Part shown: piece after piece, positions 1 through 6,937 of the stretch
How the letters are laid out: each line of letters begins with the position of its first letter
How positions within the stretch are numbered: the first letter of the stretch is position 1
Origin: Pseudomonadota bacterium
GTDB taxonomy: Bacteria; Pseudomonadota; Alphaproteobacteria; Rhizobiales; Afifellaceae
NCBI GenBank assembly: GCA_023417735.1
Contig: JAEZEK010000477.1
Location: 1 to 13,579 of the forward strand
Direction: 5' to 3'
DNA: 13,579 nt
Translations under genes and position numbers: made by a program
The notes under the pieces: model-generated
Told to the model about the DNA's origin: nothing
The model's database searches: none
What the model saw: the letters and a program-made list of their open reading frames with translations, nothing else

Positions 1-570
1 GGCCTCGTCGCCGGCCGATCGCATCGCCGCGGCGACGGCGGCCGCCGCCTGGGCCTGCTGGTAACCGAGGTTCACGAGCGCCGAAACGGCGTCGCTGGCG
101 GGCAGGGGAGCGGCCGCATCGCCGATCTCCGCCTGCAGCCGTGCCACCGCGGCATCGGCCGGGCCGAGCGCCGGGGCACGGTCCTTCAGCTCAGCGCATA
201 TCCGCGCCGCGACCTTGGGCCCCACGCCCGGCGCGCGCGCGATCGTGGCCTTGTCCTGGAGAGCGATCGCGGAGGCGAGATCCGGCGCCTTCAGCGTGCC
301 CAGGATGGCGAGCGCGACCTTGCTGCCGACGCCCTGGACGGTGAGGAGCAGCCGATACCATTCGCGCTCGGCGTCGGACAGGAAGCCTATGAGCCGAATC
401 TGCTCCTCTCGGAACTGCGTCTCGATGAAGAGCGTGGCGGCCGTTCCGGGCTCCGCCAAGGCCTGCAGCGTGCTGGTCGAGCAGTGCACGCGGTAGCCGA
501 CGCCGTGGACGTCCACGATCACCCAATCGGGACCGAAGGAATCGATCGTCCCCTTCAGCTTGCCGATCAT
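1..570 (-). CDS. ruvA: Holliday junction branch-migration protein RuvA (3' end outside window)
   Basis: RuvA binds four-way DNA junctions as a tetramer and loads the RuvB helicase for branch migration in recombination and repair. The first 190 codons are visible. The start [20 protein letters not shown] opens the N-terminal OB fold (about residues 1-63). Two helix-hairpin-helix motifs follow: [13 protein letters not shown] near residues 78-90 and [12 protein letters not shown] near 111-122. A flexible linker comes next, then the start of domain III ([18 protein letters not shown]), which in the family contacts RuvB. The family is usually about 200 residues, so only a few codons should be missing at the left edge. 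The ATG at 570 gives the canonical N-terminus; there is no strong Shine-Dalgarno before it. It overlaps the stop of a small upstream frame by 4 bases (ATGA), so translation may be coupled. ruvB would be expected just outside the window. Confidence 0.96.
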   Translation of the reverse strand, partial: MIGKLKGTIDSFGPDWVIVDVHGVGYRVHCSTSTLQALAEPGTAATLFIETQFREEQIRLIGFLSDAEREWYRLLLTVQGVGSKVALAILGTLKAPDLASAIALQDKATIARAPGVGPKVAARICAELKDRAPALGPADAAVARLQAEIGDAAAPLPASDAVSALVNLGYQQAQAAAAVAAAMRSAGDEA

Positions 571-686
571 GGATGCCTGTCGCCGCTCTCATCCACTGCG
601 AAGTCGACCTCGGACCCGGGATTGCTACCAAGCTGGTCGCGCACGGGCGTCGGGACCGCAACTTGGCTCTCATCGTTGAGGCGCAT
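567..686 (-). CDS. Small AbrB/SpoVT-like DNA-binding domain frame between ruvC and ruvA, probably truncated
   Basis: This 39-codon frame lies in the only gap of the ruvC-ruvA pair. Its product contains [12 protein letters not shown] (residues 8-19), then [18 protein letters not shown] (19-36). The spacing of Q-V-x-[IV]-P-x-x-V-R-x-x-L-G-x-x-P-G-x-E-V-x-F matches the swapped-hairpin AbrB domain of MazE/VapB-type antitoxins and AbrB regulators. The usual Gly before QV is Ser here. The frame stops where the last beta strand should begin, and there is no toxin-binding tail, while such antitoxins are usually 70-90 residues. The ATG at 686 is preferred because GAGG lies 7 bases upstream; an in-frame ATG at 692 is too close to it. 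The stop overlaps the ruvA ATG (ATGA), and the start is 35 bases after the ruvC stop. By my count about 28 of 38 sense codons after the ATG end in G or C, fewer than its neighbours appear to have. It may be an antitoxin remnant or a small working protein; no PIN toxin gene is adjacent. Confidence 0.5.
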   Translation of the reverse strand: MRLNDESQVAVPTPVRDQLGSNPGSEVDFAVDESGDRHP

Positions 687-721
687 CGTCATACCTCAAG
701 TCGCACGGCAACGAGAACAGG

Positions 722-1234
722 TCAAGAACATGCTGCAATGCGCCGGGTGCGATCGGCCGCACCGCGGTGGTGCGCATGACAGATCGCGATGGCCAGGGCA
801 TCGGCGGCGTCGTCGGTGTCGTACTGCGCCTTCGGCAGGAGGACGGAGACCATCATCCGGATCTGCGCCTTGGCGCCGTGACCCGCGCCGACCACGGTCT
901 TCTTCACCATGTTCGGGGCATATTCCGCGACGGCGAGGCCGGCACGCGCCGGCACCAGCATGGCGATGCCGCGCGCCTGCCCGAGCTTGAGCGTGGCGCC
1001 GGCGTCACGGTTCACGAACGTCGCTTCGACCGCGGCCTCGTTCGGGGCGAATTCGGAGACGATCCGCTCGAGGCCGTCGTGGAGCTGCCGCAGCCGCTCG
1101 GCGAGCGCCGCGTCGCCGTCGCTGAGCACGGTGCCCGCGCCGACGAAGCTCAGCCGCGATCCGGCGATGTCCACGACGCCCCAGCCGGTGCGCCTGAGGC
1201 CCGGGTCGATGCCGATGATCCGAATCACGTCCAT
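722..1234 (-). CDS. ruvC: Crossover junction endodeoxyribonuclease RuvC
   Basis: RuvC is the dimeric nuclease that cuts Holliday junctions symmetrically after RuvAB migration. The product is 170 residues, the usual size. The RNase H-like catalytic acids can be placed by comparison with the E. coli protein: D10 in [13 protein letters not shown]70 in AAVEATF, and D142 and D145 in [15 protein letters not shown]. The conserved stretch [15 protein letters not shown] (75-89) and the basic [14 protein letters not shown] segment (111-124) are also present. The ATG at 1234 gives the normal N-terminus, although no clear Shine-Dalgarno precedes it. The gene follows the dehydrogenase gene by about 50 bases on the same strand, with a small hairpin between them. 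ruvA is downstream, but not directly: the AbrB-like frame separates the two. Confidence 0.96.
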   Translation of the reverse strand: MDVIRIIGIDPGLRRTGWGVVDIAGSRLSFVGAGTVLSDGDAALAERLRQLHDGLERIVSEFAPNEAAVEATFVNRDAGATLKLGQARGIAMLVPARAGLAVAEYAPNMVKKTVVGAGHGAKAQIRMMVSVLLPKAQYDTDDAADALAIAICHAHHRGAADRTRRIAACS

Positions 1235-1259
1235 GCGCCACGATAGGCGAGGGAGGCGA

Positions 1260-1279
1260 TGCGGGCGACCCTGCCCGCA
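1260..1279 (-). terminator. Hairpin after the dehydrogenase gene; weak terminator candidate
   Basis: The arms TGCGGGC and GCCCGCA (7 bp) enclose a 6-base loop, starting about 5 bases after the dehydrogenase stop on the minus strand. No T-run follows, so it is not a classical Rho-independent terminator. It may stabilise the mRNA end or weaken read-through into ruvC. Confidence 0.3.
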
Positions 1280-1284
1280 CCGCC

Positions 1285-2073
1285 TCAGCCGTCCTGGACC
1301 GGGACCGTGTAGTTGAGCGGCAGGCGGCCGCCATCGGCGTAGATGGTCTGCCCCGTGATGTAGCTCGCATCGTCGGAGGCGAGGAACGCGGCGACGCCCG
1401 CGATCTCGGCGGGATCCCCGATCCGGCCGAGCGGCGTCCGCGACAGGATCCGCCGCCGCGCCTCGCGGTCGTCCATGACCGCGCCGAGCATGTCCGTCAT
1501 GATGGAGCCGGGCCCGATGGCATTCACCCGGATGCCGTGCGGCGCGAGCGCGAGCGCCATGACCTTGGTGAGCTGGCCGACGCCGCCTTTCGAGACGGAA
1601 TAGGGCACCTGATTGGCGATCGCGAACACCGCGTTCACCGAGCTCATGTTGATGATGCAGCCGGGCTCGCCGCCATCCTCGATCTGGCGCACCATCCGCT
1701 TCGCCACCGCCTGGCCGGCAAGGAAGGCACCCTTCAGGTTGACCCGGAGCACCCGGTCGAAATCCTCTTCCGACAGATCCAGGAAGTCGGCGCCGTGCAG
1801 GATACCGGCATTGTTGACGAGCACGTCGATCGTGCCGAACGCATCGACGGTGGCAGCGACGAGATTGCGTACGCTCAGGCGGTCGCCGACGTCGCAGCTC
1901 ACGAACCGGACGGCGCCCGATTCGCCGAGTTGCTGGACCGCCTCCGAGCCAGCCTCCTCGTCGATGTCGGCGATCACGACGCGCGCACCGTCCCTCAGGA
2001 ACCGGCGGGCGATCGCAAGCCCGATGCCGCGGCCACCGCCGGTGACGATCGCGACCTTGTTCTCGAGCGTCAT
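1285..2073 (-). CDS. SDR-family NAD-dependent oxidoreductase, substrate unknown
   Basis: This is a classical short-chain dehydrogenase/reductase of 262 residues, a typical length. Visible landmarks are the nucleotide-binding TGGGRGIG at 11-18, D36 at the end of the second beta strand (favouring NAD over NADP), D61 in CDV, NNAG at 87-90, and the catalytic set N112, S145, Y158, K162 (YSVSK). The C-terminal part holds the usual [12 protein letters not shown] and the GQTIYADGG end motif. The ATG at 2073 has AGGGGG about 7 bases upstream. The gene starts 92 bases after the prpE stop on the same strand, so the two may be co-transcribed, but sequence alone does not give the substrate. Candidates include 3-hydroxyacyl compounds or small alcohols and polyols. 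Family assignment is secure; function is open. Confidence 0.9.
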   Translation of the reverse strand: MTLENKVAIVTGGGRGIGLAIARRFLRDGARVVIADIDEEAGSEAVQQLGESGAVRFVSCDVGDRLSVRNLVAATVDAFGTIDVLVNNAGILHGADFLDLSEEDFDRVLRVNLKGAFLAGQAVAKRMVRQIEDGGEPGCIINMSSVNAVFAIANQVPYSVSKGGVGQLTKVMALALAPHGIRVNAIGPGSIMTDMLGAVMDDREARRRILSRTPLGRIGDPAEIAGVAAFLASDDASYITGQTIYADGGRLPLNYTVPVQDG

Positions 2074-2114
2074 CCGAATCCCCCTGTCGCCTGGCGCGGC
2101 AAAGTGCCGGGGCG

Positions 2115-2143
2115 GGTCCGGGAGGTCAATGCGCCGCCGGACC
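2115..2143 (-). other. Inverted repeat between prpE and the dehydrogenase gene
   Basis: The arms GGTCCGG and CCGGACC (7 bp) flank a 15-base loop in the 92-base gap between the two genes. There is no T-run. The RNA could form a hairpin that tunes expression of the second gene, but a GC-rich background makes such repeats fairly common. Confidence 0.25.
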
Positions 2144-2165
2144 GGCCCGCGGCTCCGAACGGTTC

Positions 2166-4055
2166 TCAGTGGTGCGCGGCGATCGCCTCGCGGATCTCGT
2201 CGAGGACGGCCGGGTCGTCGATCGTCGCGGGCATGCGGTATTCCTCGCCGTCGGCGATCTGGCGCATCGTGCCGCGCAGGATCTTGCCCGAGCGGGTCTT
2301 CGGCAGCCGGTGAACGACCAGCACCGTCTTGAACGCCGCGACCGGGCCGATCTCCTCGCGGACCCGCGCCACGCATTCCTTCTCGACGTCGGACGCGCTG
2401 CGGTCGCGCCCCGATTTCAGCACCACGAAACCGCACGGGATCTGGCCCTTGAGCTGGTCGGCGACACCGATGACGGCACATTCGGCCACGTCCGGATGCG
2501 CCGACAGGACCTCCTCCATCGCGCCGGTTGAAAGCCGGTGGCCGGCGACGTTGATGATGTCGTCGGTGCGCGCCATGATGAACAGATAGCCGTCCTCGTC
2601 GCGGAAGCCCGCGTCGGCCGTCTTGTAGTAGCCTGGGAACTCCGCGAGATAGCTGTCGAAGAAGCGGCCGTCGGCGTTCCAGAGGGTCGGCAGGCAGCCC
2701 GGGGGCAAAGGCAGCTTCACGACGATGTTGCCGAGCGTCCCGGCAGAAACCGCGTCTCCGGCGTCGCTCAGGATCTGCACGTCGTACCCGGGCATGGCGA
2801 CGGTCGGCGAGCCGTACTTCACCGGGAGGACGCCGAGGCCCACCGGGTTGCCGGCGATCGCCCAGGCCGTTTCCGTCTGCCACCAGTGATCGATCACGGG
2901 CACGCCGAGATGGCGCTCGGCCCATTGGATCGTGTCGGGATCGGCCCGCTCGCCGGCGAGGAACAGGGTCCGGAACCGGGAGAGATCGTACTGCCCGATC
3001 AGCCTGCCCTCCGAATCCTCCTTCTTGATGGCGCGGAATGCGGTGGGCGCCGTGAAGAGCGCGGCGACGCCATGCTCGGCGATCACCCGCCAGAACGCGC
3101 CGGCGTCCGGCGTCCCGACCGGCTTGCCCTCGTAGAGAACGGTGGTGCAGCCGTGGAGGAGGGGCGCGTAGACGATGTAGGAATGGCCGACGACCCAGCC
3201 GACGTCGGAGGCCGCCCAGAACACCTCGCCCGGGTCGATGCCGTAATGGGCCGACATGGTCCATTTCAGCGCGACCATGTGGCCGCCATTGTCGCGGACC
3301 ACGCCCTTCGGCTGCCCGGTCGTGCCGGACGTGTAGAGGATGTAGAGAGGGTCGGTCGCCTTCACCGGCACGCAGGGCACGTCCCGGCCGCGGGCGGCGG
3401 CGACCGCCTCGCCATAGTCGATGTCGCGGCCGGGCTGCAGCTCGCAGCCGTGCTGCGGCCGCTGCAGGATGATGCAGCGTTCCGGCTTGTGGCTCGCCCG
3501 TTCGATGGCGCCGTCGAGGAGCGGCTTGTATGCGACGGTCCGCCCCGGCTCGATGCCGCAGGAGGCGGAGATCACGAGCTTCGGCCGGCAATCCTCGATG
3601 CGCGTGGCGAGCTCGTGCGCGGCGAAGCCGCCGAACACCACCGAGTGGATCGCGCCGAGGCGGGCGCAGGCGAGCATGGCGAAGACCGCCTCCGGCACCA
3701 TCGGCATGTAGATGATGACGCGGTCGCCCTTGGCGATGCCGTTCTCGGCGAGGACCGCAGCGAGCGCGCTGACCTCCTGCAGCAGCTCCCCATAGGTGAT
3801 CGTTCGAACGCTGCCCGTGACCGGGCTGTCGTAGATGATCGCGGCCGCCTCCGGCCGGCGCGCGGCATGCCGGTCGACGCAGTTGAAGCAGGTGTTGCAC
3901 TCGGCGCCCGCGAACCAGCGGCCGTAGACGCCCTGGTCCGGGTCGAACACCCTGTCCCACGGCTTGAACCAGTCGATCTCCTCGGCCGCCTTCGCCCAGA
4001 AGCCCTCGGGATCGTTCCGCCAGGCGGCGTAAACCTCGGGATATCGGCTCGTCAT
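2166..4055 (-). CDS. prpE: Propionyl-CoA synthetase (acyl-CoA synthetase, PrpE type)
   Basis: An AMP-forming acyl-CoA synthetase of 629 residues that activates propionate, and perhaps other short acids, to the CoA thioester with ATP. Order along the protein: NCVDRH (58-63), the phosphate loop YTSGTTGQPKGV (241-252), DVGWVVGHSYIVYAPLLHG (284-302), WWQTETAW (391-398), the A8 hinge region TDDIINVAGHRLSTG (498-511), and PKTRSGKILR (585-594) with K591, the lysine acetylated in this family. The length, the ETAWAI context and the ending TIDDPAVLDEIREAI fit PrpE better than acetyl-CoA synthetase, which is longer. The ATG at 4055 has GGGAGGG about 6 bases upstream; the in-frame ATG at 4127 would add 24 non-homologous residues and lies in the promoter. 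No methylcitrate or propionyl-CoA carboxylase genes are in the window, so the downstream pathway is unseen. Confidence 0.88.
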   Translation of the reverse strand: MTSRYPEVYAAWRNDPEGFWAKAAEEIDWFKPWDRVFDPDQGVYGRWFAGAECNTCFNCVDRHAARRPEAAAIIYDSPVTGSVRTITYGELLQEVSALAAVLAENGIAKGDRVIIYMPMVPEAVFAMLACARLGAIHSVVFGGFAAHELATRIEDCRPKLVISASCGIEPGRTVAYKPLLDGAIERASHKPERCIILQRPQHGCELQPGRDIDYGEAVAAARGRDVPCVPVKATDPLYILYTSGTTGQPKGVVRDNGGHMVALKWTMSAHYGIDPGEVFWAASDVGWVVGHSYIVYAPLLHGCTTVLYEGKPVGTPDAGAFWRVIAEHGVAALFTAPTAFRAIKKEDSEGRLIGQYDLSRFRTLFLAGERADPDTIQWAERHLGVPVIDHWWQTETAWAIAGNPVGLGVLPVKYGSPTVAMPGYDVQILSDAGDAVSAGTLGNIVVKLPLPPGCLPTLWNADGRFFDSYLAEFPGYYKTADAGFRDEDGYLFIMARTDDIINVAGHRLSTGAMEEVLSAHPDVAECAVIGVADQLKGQIPCGFVVLKSGRDRSASDVEKECVARVREEIGPVAAFKTVLVVHRLPKTRSGKILRGTMRQIADGEEYRMPATIDDPAVLDEIREAIAAHH

Positions 4056-4104
4056 CGTCGTCCCTCCCCAGCCCGGAGCCGAGCTAATCCGCGGGCCGTC
4101 ACGG

Positions 4105-4132
4105 AGTCTATCCGCCATTCGGCGCACGACAA
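4105..4132 (-). promoter_or_regulatory. Candidate prpE promoter
   Basis: Reading the minus strand, TTGTCG (4132-4127) and TAGACT (4110-4105) are separated by 16 bases. That would place the transcript start near 4098 and leave a leader of about 43 bases before the prpE ATG. The match to the sigma-70 consensus is moderate. Confidence 0.35.
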
Positions 4133-4176
4133 TGCCGTTTCGACGCCGTCGTCCGGTGCCGATCCGAACAATCGGT

Positions 4177-4205
4177 TTGCCCGGCCCTGCCGCCCGGCCT
4201 ATATC
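4177..4205 (+). promoter_or_regulatory. Candidate sigma-70 promoter for the 6S RNA and folate operon
   Basis: TTGCCC (4177-4182) and TATATC (4200-4205) are separated by exactly 17 bases, an excellent housekeeping spacing. The expected start is near 4211-4213 (GG). It is divergent from the prpE promoter, so the 349 bases between the two coding regions hold back-to-back promoters plus the structured RNA. Confidence 0.55.
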
Positions 4206-4239
4206 TCGTCGGCGCGGCTGCGCGGCTCGTCAGGAGACG

Positions 4240-4400
4240 AATCCCCGGGGCCTTATCGATCCTTAAGGGAGCTGTCCCCGTCCTGGCCCGTGGGCCTGGA
4301 CAAACGGCGCCCACCTACGTTGTAGGTTTCCCGGGATCGAGCACTCCAACGGCCGAGGCGGCCGCGCACGTCTTGCCCGGACCAAGGGCCTGTGACGAGG
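4240..4400 (+). ncRNA. ssrS: 6S RNA (approximate ends)
   Basis: 6S RNA mimics an open promoter and holds sigma-70 RNA polymerase in slow growth. The assignment rests on position and structure. The segment sits directly upstream of the 5-formyltetrahydrofolate cyclo-ligase gene, the classic ssrS site, behind a strong promoter. It is rich in hairpins: GGGA/TCCC near 4268; GTCC-T-GGCC closing on GGCC-T-GGAC with loop CGTG near 4288; ACCTAC/GTAGGT near 4312-4326, a possible apical stem; and CGGCC/GGCCG near 4352-4366, where other 6S RNAs have a small hairpin in the 3' strand of the central bubble. Outer pairing is possible between CTCGTCA (4226-4232) and TGACGAG (4393-4399), or between GGCCTT and AAGGGCC further in. 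The 5' end is uncertain between about 4212 and 4250. It could instead be a cis-acting leader; a covariance-model search was not possible. Confidence 0.65.
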
Positions 4401-4404
4401 TTCC

Positions 4405-4983
4405 ATGCAGAGCGCCGCCGCGGCGGAGAAGAACGAGATTCGCCGCCGCGCATTGGCCGCTCGCGCTGCGATCGGCAAGGATGAACACCAGGCGGCGTCC
4501 TGGCGTGCGGTCGACAGGCTCCGCCCGCTCGTGAGGGAGGGCGATGTCGTCGCACTCTTCTGGCCGATGCGCGGCGAGATCGATCCGCTCGGCCTGATCG
4601 CCACGGTCCGCGCGCGTCACGGGGAGATCGCGATGCCGGACATCACCGGCGGGGCGATGGTGTTCCGGCGCTTCGACGGCGTGACGATGGTTCCCGGCCC
4701 GCACGGCACGCGCAACCCGCCGGCCAGCGAGCCGGAATGCGAGCCTGCGCTGATCGTCGCGCCGCTCGCCGCCTTCGACAGGGCCGGTGGGCGGATCGGC
4801 TATGGCGGCGGGCATTACGACCGCGCCGTGGAACGGCTGCGCGGTCGGGGCCATCCGGTACGGGTGGTCGGCATGGCCTTTGCCTGCCAGGAAGCGGACA
4901 GGATTCCGGTCGAGGATCACGACGCCACGCTCGACGCGATCGTCACTGAGAAGGAGCTGATCAGGGTGAAGGACGGCTTGTGA
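4405..4983 (+). CDS. 5-formyltetrahydrofolate cyclo-ligase (5,10-methenyl-THF synthetase)
   Basis: This enzyme uses ATP to turn 5-formyltetrahydrofolate into 5,10-methenyltetrahydrofolate, rescuing folate from a dead-end storage form. The product is 192 residues, the normal size. The N-terminal NEIRRRALAARAAI provides the basic nucleotide-binding helix, ALFWPMRGEIDP matches the conserved middle segment, and GGRIGYGGGHYDRAVERL (about residues 129-146) is the family signature. It is the gene called ygfA or fau in E. coli. The ATG at 4405 has GAGG 4 bases upstream; this Shine-Dalgarno lies inside the 3' strand of the proposed 6S closing stem. The stop overlaps the next start (GTGA), so this is the first coding gene of a coupled three-gene operon. 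Confidence 0.93.
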   Translation: MQSAAAAEKNEIRRRALAARAAIGKDEHQAASWRAVDRLRPLVREGDVVALFWPMRGEIDPLGLIATVRARHGEIAMPDITGGAMVFRRFDGVTMVPGPHGTRNPPASEPECEPALIVAPLAAFDRAGGRIGYGGGHYDRAVERLRGRGHPVRVVGMAFACQEADRIPVEDHDATLDAIVTEKELIRVKDGL

Positions 4984-5807
4984 GAGTCTTGTTCCTGGGA
5001 GACGTCGTCGGGCGGTCCGGCCGGACCGTGGTGCGGAACCTGCTGCCCGGCCTGATCGAACGCCACGGCTTCGACTTCGTGGTCGTGAACGCGGAGAATT
5101 CCGCCGGTGGTTTCGGCATCACGGAAGAGATCTTCCAGTCGCTGATCGATTCCGGCGCCGACTGCATCACGACCGGCAACCACGTCTGGGACCAGCGCGA
5201 GGCGCTCGTCTTCGCCGACCGGCACGAGCGCTTCCTTCGGCCGATCAACTATCCCGTCGGCACGCCGGGGCGCGGCTCCAACCTCTACATCGCGCGCAAC
5301 GGGGCCCGCGTGCTCGTCATCAACGTGATGGGCTCGCTGTTCATGACGGCGCTCGAGGACCCGTTCGCCGCGGTCACCCGGGAGGTGTCCGCCTGCATGC
5401 TCGGGCATGGCTGCGACGCCGTGATCGTCGACATGCACGCTGAGGCGAGCAGCGAAAAGCAGACGATGGGCCAGTATCTGGACGGCAAGGCCTCGATCGT
5501 GGTCGGCACGCACACCCATGTGCCGACCGCCGACCAGCGCATCCTCAGGAACGGCACTGCCTTCATGACCGACATCGGCATGTGCGGCGACTACGATTCC
5601 ATCATCGGCATGGAGAAGGACGAGCCGATCCGTCGCGCCACCACCAAGATACCGCAGGCGCGCCTCACCCCCGCGCTCGGGCCGGCGACGCTGTCCGGCC
5701 TGGCGGTCGAGATCGACGACGACACCGGGCTCGCCCGGAAGGTGGCAGCCGTCAGGATCGGCCCCCATCTCGAACCCTCGGAACCGGATTTCGGAGCGAA
5801 GCCATGA
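4980..5807 (+). CDS. ymdB: YmdB-family metallophosphoesterase (TIGR00282 type)
   Basis: A 275-residue calcineurin-like phosphoesterase. YmdB from Bacillus hydrolyses cyclic nucleotides and affects mRNA levels and multicellular behaviour; the role in proteobacteria is not settled. The expected two-metal ligands are all in place: D8 in FLGDVVGRSGR, E39 and N40 in NAEN, N67 and H68 in TTGNHVWD, H153 in DMHAEASSEK, and H178 and H180 in GTHTHVPTAD. The protein should be a soluble cytoplasmic enzyme. The start is GTG at 4980, overlapping the cyclo-ligase stop; no ATG nearby would keep the FLGD strand. Its stop overlaps the next ATG (ATGA). A cyclo-ligase next to this family is a recurrent pairing in alphaproteobacteria as I recall it. 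Confidence 0.92.
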   Translation: MRVLFLGDVVGRSGRTVVRNLLPGLIERHGFDFVVVNAENSAGGFGITEEIFQSLIDSGADCITTGNHVWDQREALVFADRHERFLRPINYPVGTPGRGSNLYIARNGARVLVINVMGSLFMTALEDPFAAVTREVSACMLGHGCDAVIVDMHAEASSEKQTMGQYLDGKASIVVGTHTHVPTADQRILRNGTAFMTDIGMCGDYDSIIGMEKDEPIRRATTKIPQARLTPALGPATLSGLAVEIDDDTGLARKVAAVRIGPHLEPSEPDFGAKP

Positions 5808-6214
5808 CGACGCTCGCGGCGCGATGCTTCTGCGGGGCGGTCCGCATCACCGCCACGGCCGAGCCTTTCCAGGTTTCCTGGTGCCATTGCCGCGACTGCC
5901 GCCGCCAGACCGGCGCCCCGGCGGTGGTGTGGGCGGGCTTCCGTGTGGACGAACTGACGATCGCAGGGGACACGCGACGCCGCCGCTCGTCCGAACACGT
6001 CACCCGCGCCTTCTGCCCGCAATGCGGCACGCCGCTCAGCTACGAGGACGAGCGGCTCCAGGGGGAGGTGTACCTTCACGCCGGCCTTTTCGACGAGGCG
6101 GACCGGCTCGTTCCCGACCGGCACGGCTACATCACGAGCAAGCTCTTCTGGCTGCACCTCGAGGACGGGCTGGCGAAATTCGAGTCCTCCACCCGGACCC
6201 GCCCCGGCGACTGA
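5804..6214 (+). CDS. GFA/CENP-V-family zinc-binding protein
   Basis: A 136-residue protein of the glutathione-dependent formaldehyde-activating (GFA) fold. All family zinc ligands are visible: C8 and C10 in CFCGAVR, C27, C29 and C32 in WCHCRDCRRQTG, and C71 and C74 in FCPQCGTPLSY. These fit the structural plus second zinc site of Gfa. Most short members like this one have no proven link to formaldehyde, so the name should be read as a fold, not a reaction. The ATG at 5804 has GGAG 8 bases upstream and overlaps the ymdB stop (ATGA), making it the last gene of the operon. It converges on the cytochrome gene with only 3 bases between the two stop codons. Confidence 0.88.
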   Translation: MTTLAARCFCGAVRITATAEPFQVSWCHCRDCRRQTGAPAVVWAGFRVDELTIAGDTRRRRSSEHVTRAFCPQCGTPLSYEDERLQGEVYLHAGLFDEADRLVPDRHGYITSKLFWLHLEDGLAKFESSTRTRPGD

Positions 6215-6217
6215 GGG

Positions 6218-6712
6218 TCAGGGCTTCGGCACCAGGATCCGCGTGATAAGGCCGTCGCGCCGAACGAACTGGTGCCAGAGCGCCCCCGCAACGTGCAGCG
6301 CGATGAGGGCGATCAGCAGCGGCTTGCCGAGCTCGTGCACCTCGCCGAGGGCCGGCAACCAATAATATGCAACGGCGCCGGTCGCGGCCACCGGGATCAT
6401 GACGGCATAGAGCGCCACGTGCGTGAAATGCGCGAGGCGCGCGAGCGTCGGGCTGCCGAGATCCGGCGGCGCGGCCCGGCGCGACCGGAGAAGGAGCCGA
6501 AGCAGCACGGCGGCGAGCACGGCGAAGCCGATCCAGATGTGCAGGTTGCCCCACAGCACGGCGTCGCCCGACGGCGTCTGGCCGCGGCGCTCGGCCCGGA
6601 AAAGCTCGCCCATGCTCTCGCCGAAGACGAGCTGGAAGGCGACGAGCGCGACGACGATCCAGTGCAGTGCGATCTGGAGCGTCGAGTACCCTTCGTGCGG
6701 TTTGCCGTTCAT
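6218..6712 (-). CDS. Cytochrome b561-family membrane protein
   Basis: A 164-residue inner-membrane di-haem cytochrome b of the CybB type, expected to pass electrons from ubiquinol; some members reduce superoxide or serve periplasmic partners. Four membrane helices are visible: LQIALHWIVVALVAFQLVF (about 12-30), LHIWIGFAVLAAVLLRLLL (57-75), THVALYAVMIPVAATGAVAYY (97-117) and PLLIALIALHVAGALWHQF (131-149). Candidate haem ligands are H17, H58, H95 or H98, and H140 or H147, matching the family's His-rich helices. The ATG at 6712 has AGGGA roughly 10 bases upstream; upstream in-frame codons add only Arg/Pro-rich sequence. It is transcribed against the GFA operon. Its upstream region, shared with yebC, is a 225-base divergent gap. 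Confidence 0.9.
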   Translation of the reverse strand: MNGKPHEGYSTLQIALHWIVVALVAFQLVFGESMGELFRAERRGQTPSGDAVLWGNLHIWIGFAVLAAVLLRLLLRSRRAAPPDLGSPTLARLAHFTHVALYAVMIPVAATGAVAYYWLPALGEVHELGKPLLIALIALHVAGALWHQFVRRDGLITRILVPKP

Positions 6713-6864
6713 GGCGCGGATCCCTGGTCTTGCCCGCTCAGGACGTCGGACGGATCGAGCATCGCGCGGCGGATCGGAGCCGGCGATGATCTGGATCAAC
6801 TCTGCAGCCCGCGCCTCGGATCGCCGCACGGCACTGCCTGCGGCCCCCGGATCCGCTGGCCTGC

Positions 6865-6893
6865 TGGACGCCGCTACCACGCGCGCCTATAAG
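6865..6893 (+). promoter_or_regulatory. Candidate yebC promoter
   Basis: TGGACG (6865-6870) and TATAAG (6888-6893) are 17 bases apart, giving an expected start near 6900 and a leader of about 38 bases. The rest of the 225-base gap shows no RNA gene or convincing coding frame. Confidence 0.4.
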
Positions 6894-6937
6894 CGCCCGA
6901 TCCCGCGACCAATGACCGGATAACGAAGGGGCTGGCC

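Noticed and set aside
1285..3960. Open frame of 891 codons that would fuse a long N-terminal part to the dehydrogenase
   Set aside because: The upstream part is an alternative frame of prpE, Arg/Pro-rich and without family features. The dehydrogenase has its own start with AGGGGG at 2073.
4055..4127. Longer prpE start at the upstream ATG (4127)
   Set aside because: It adds 24 residues unlike the family and overlaps the -35 region, while the ATG at 4055 has a strong GGGAGGG.
2538..4325. 595-codon plus-strand frame opposite prpE
   Set aside because: Antisense shadow caused by high GC. It is rich in Arg, Asp, Val and His, has no recognisable domain, and prpE on the other strand is clear.
6786..6923. 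45-codon plus frame before yebC with GGAG upstream
   Set aside because: The product is Ala/Arg/Pro-rich with no known domain, and the frame is just the tail of a long shadow frame. It also overlaps the likely yebC promoter.
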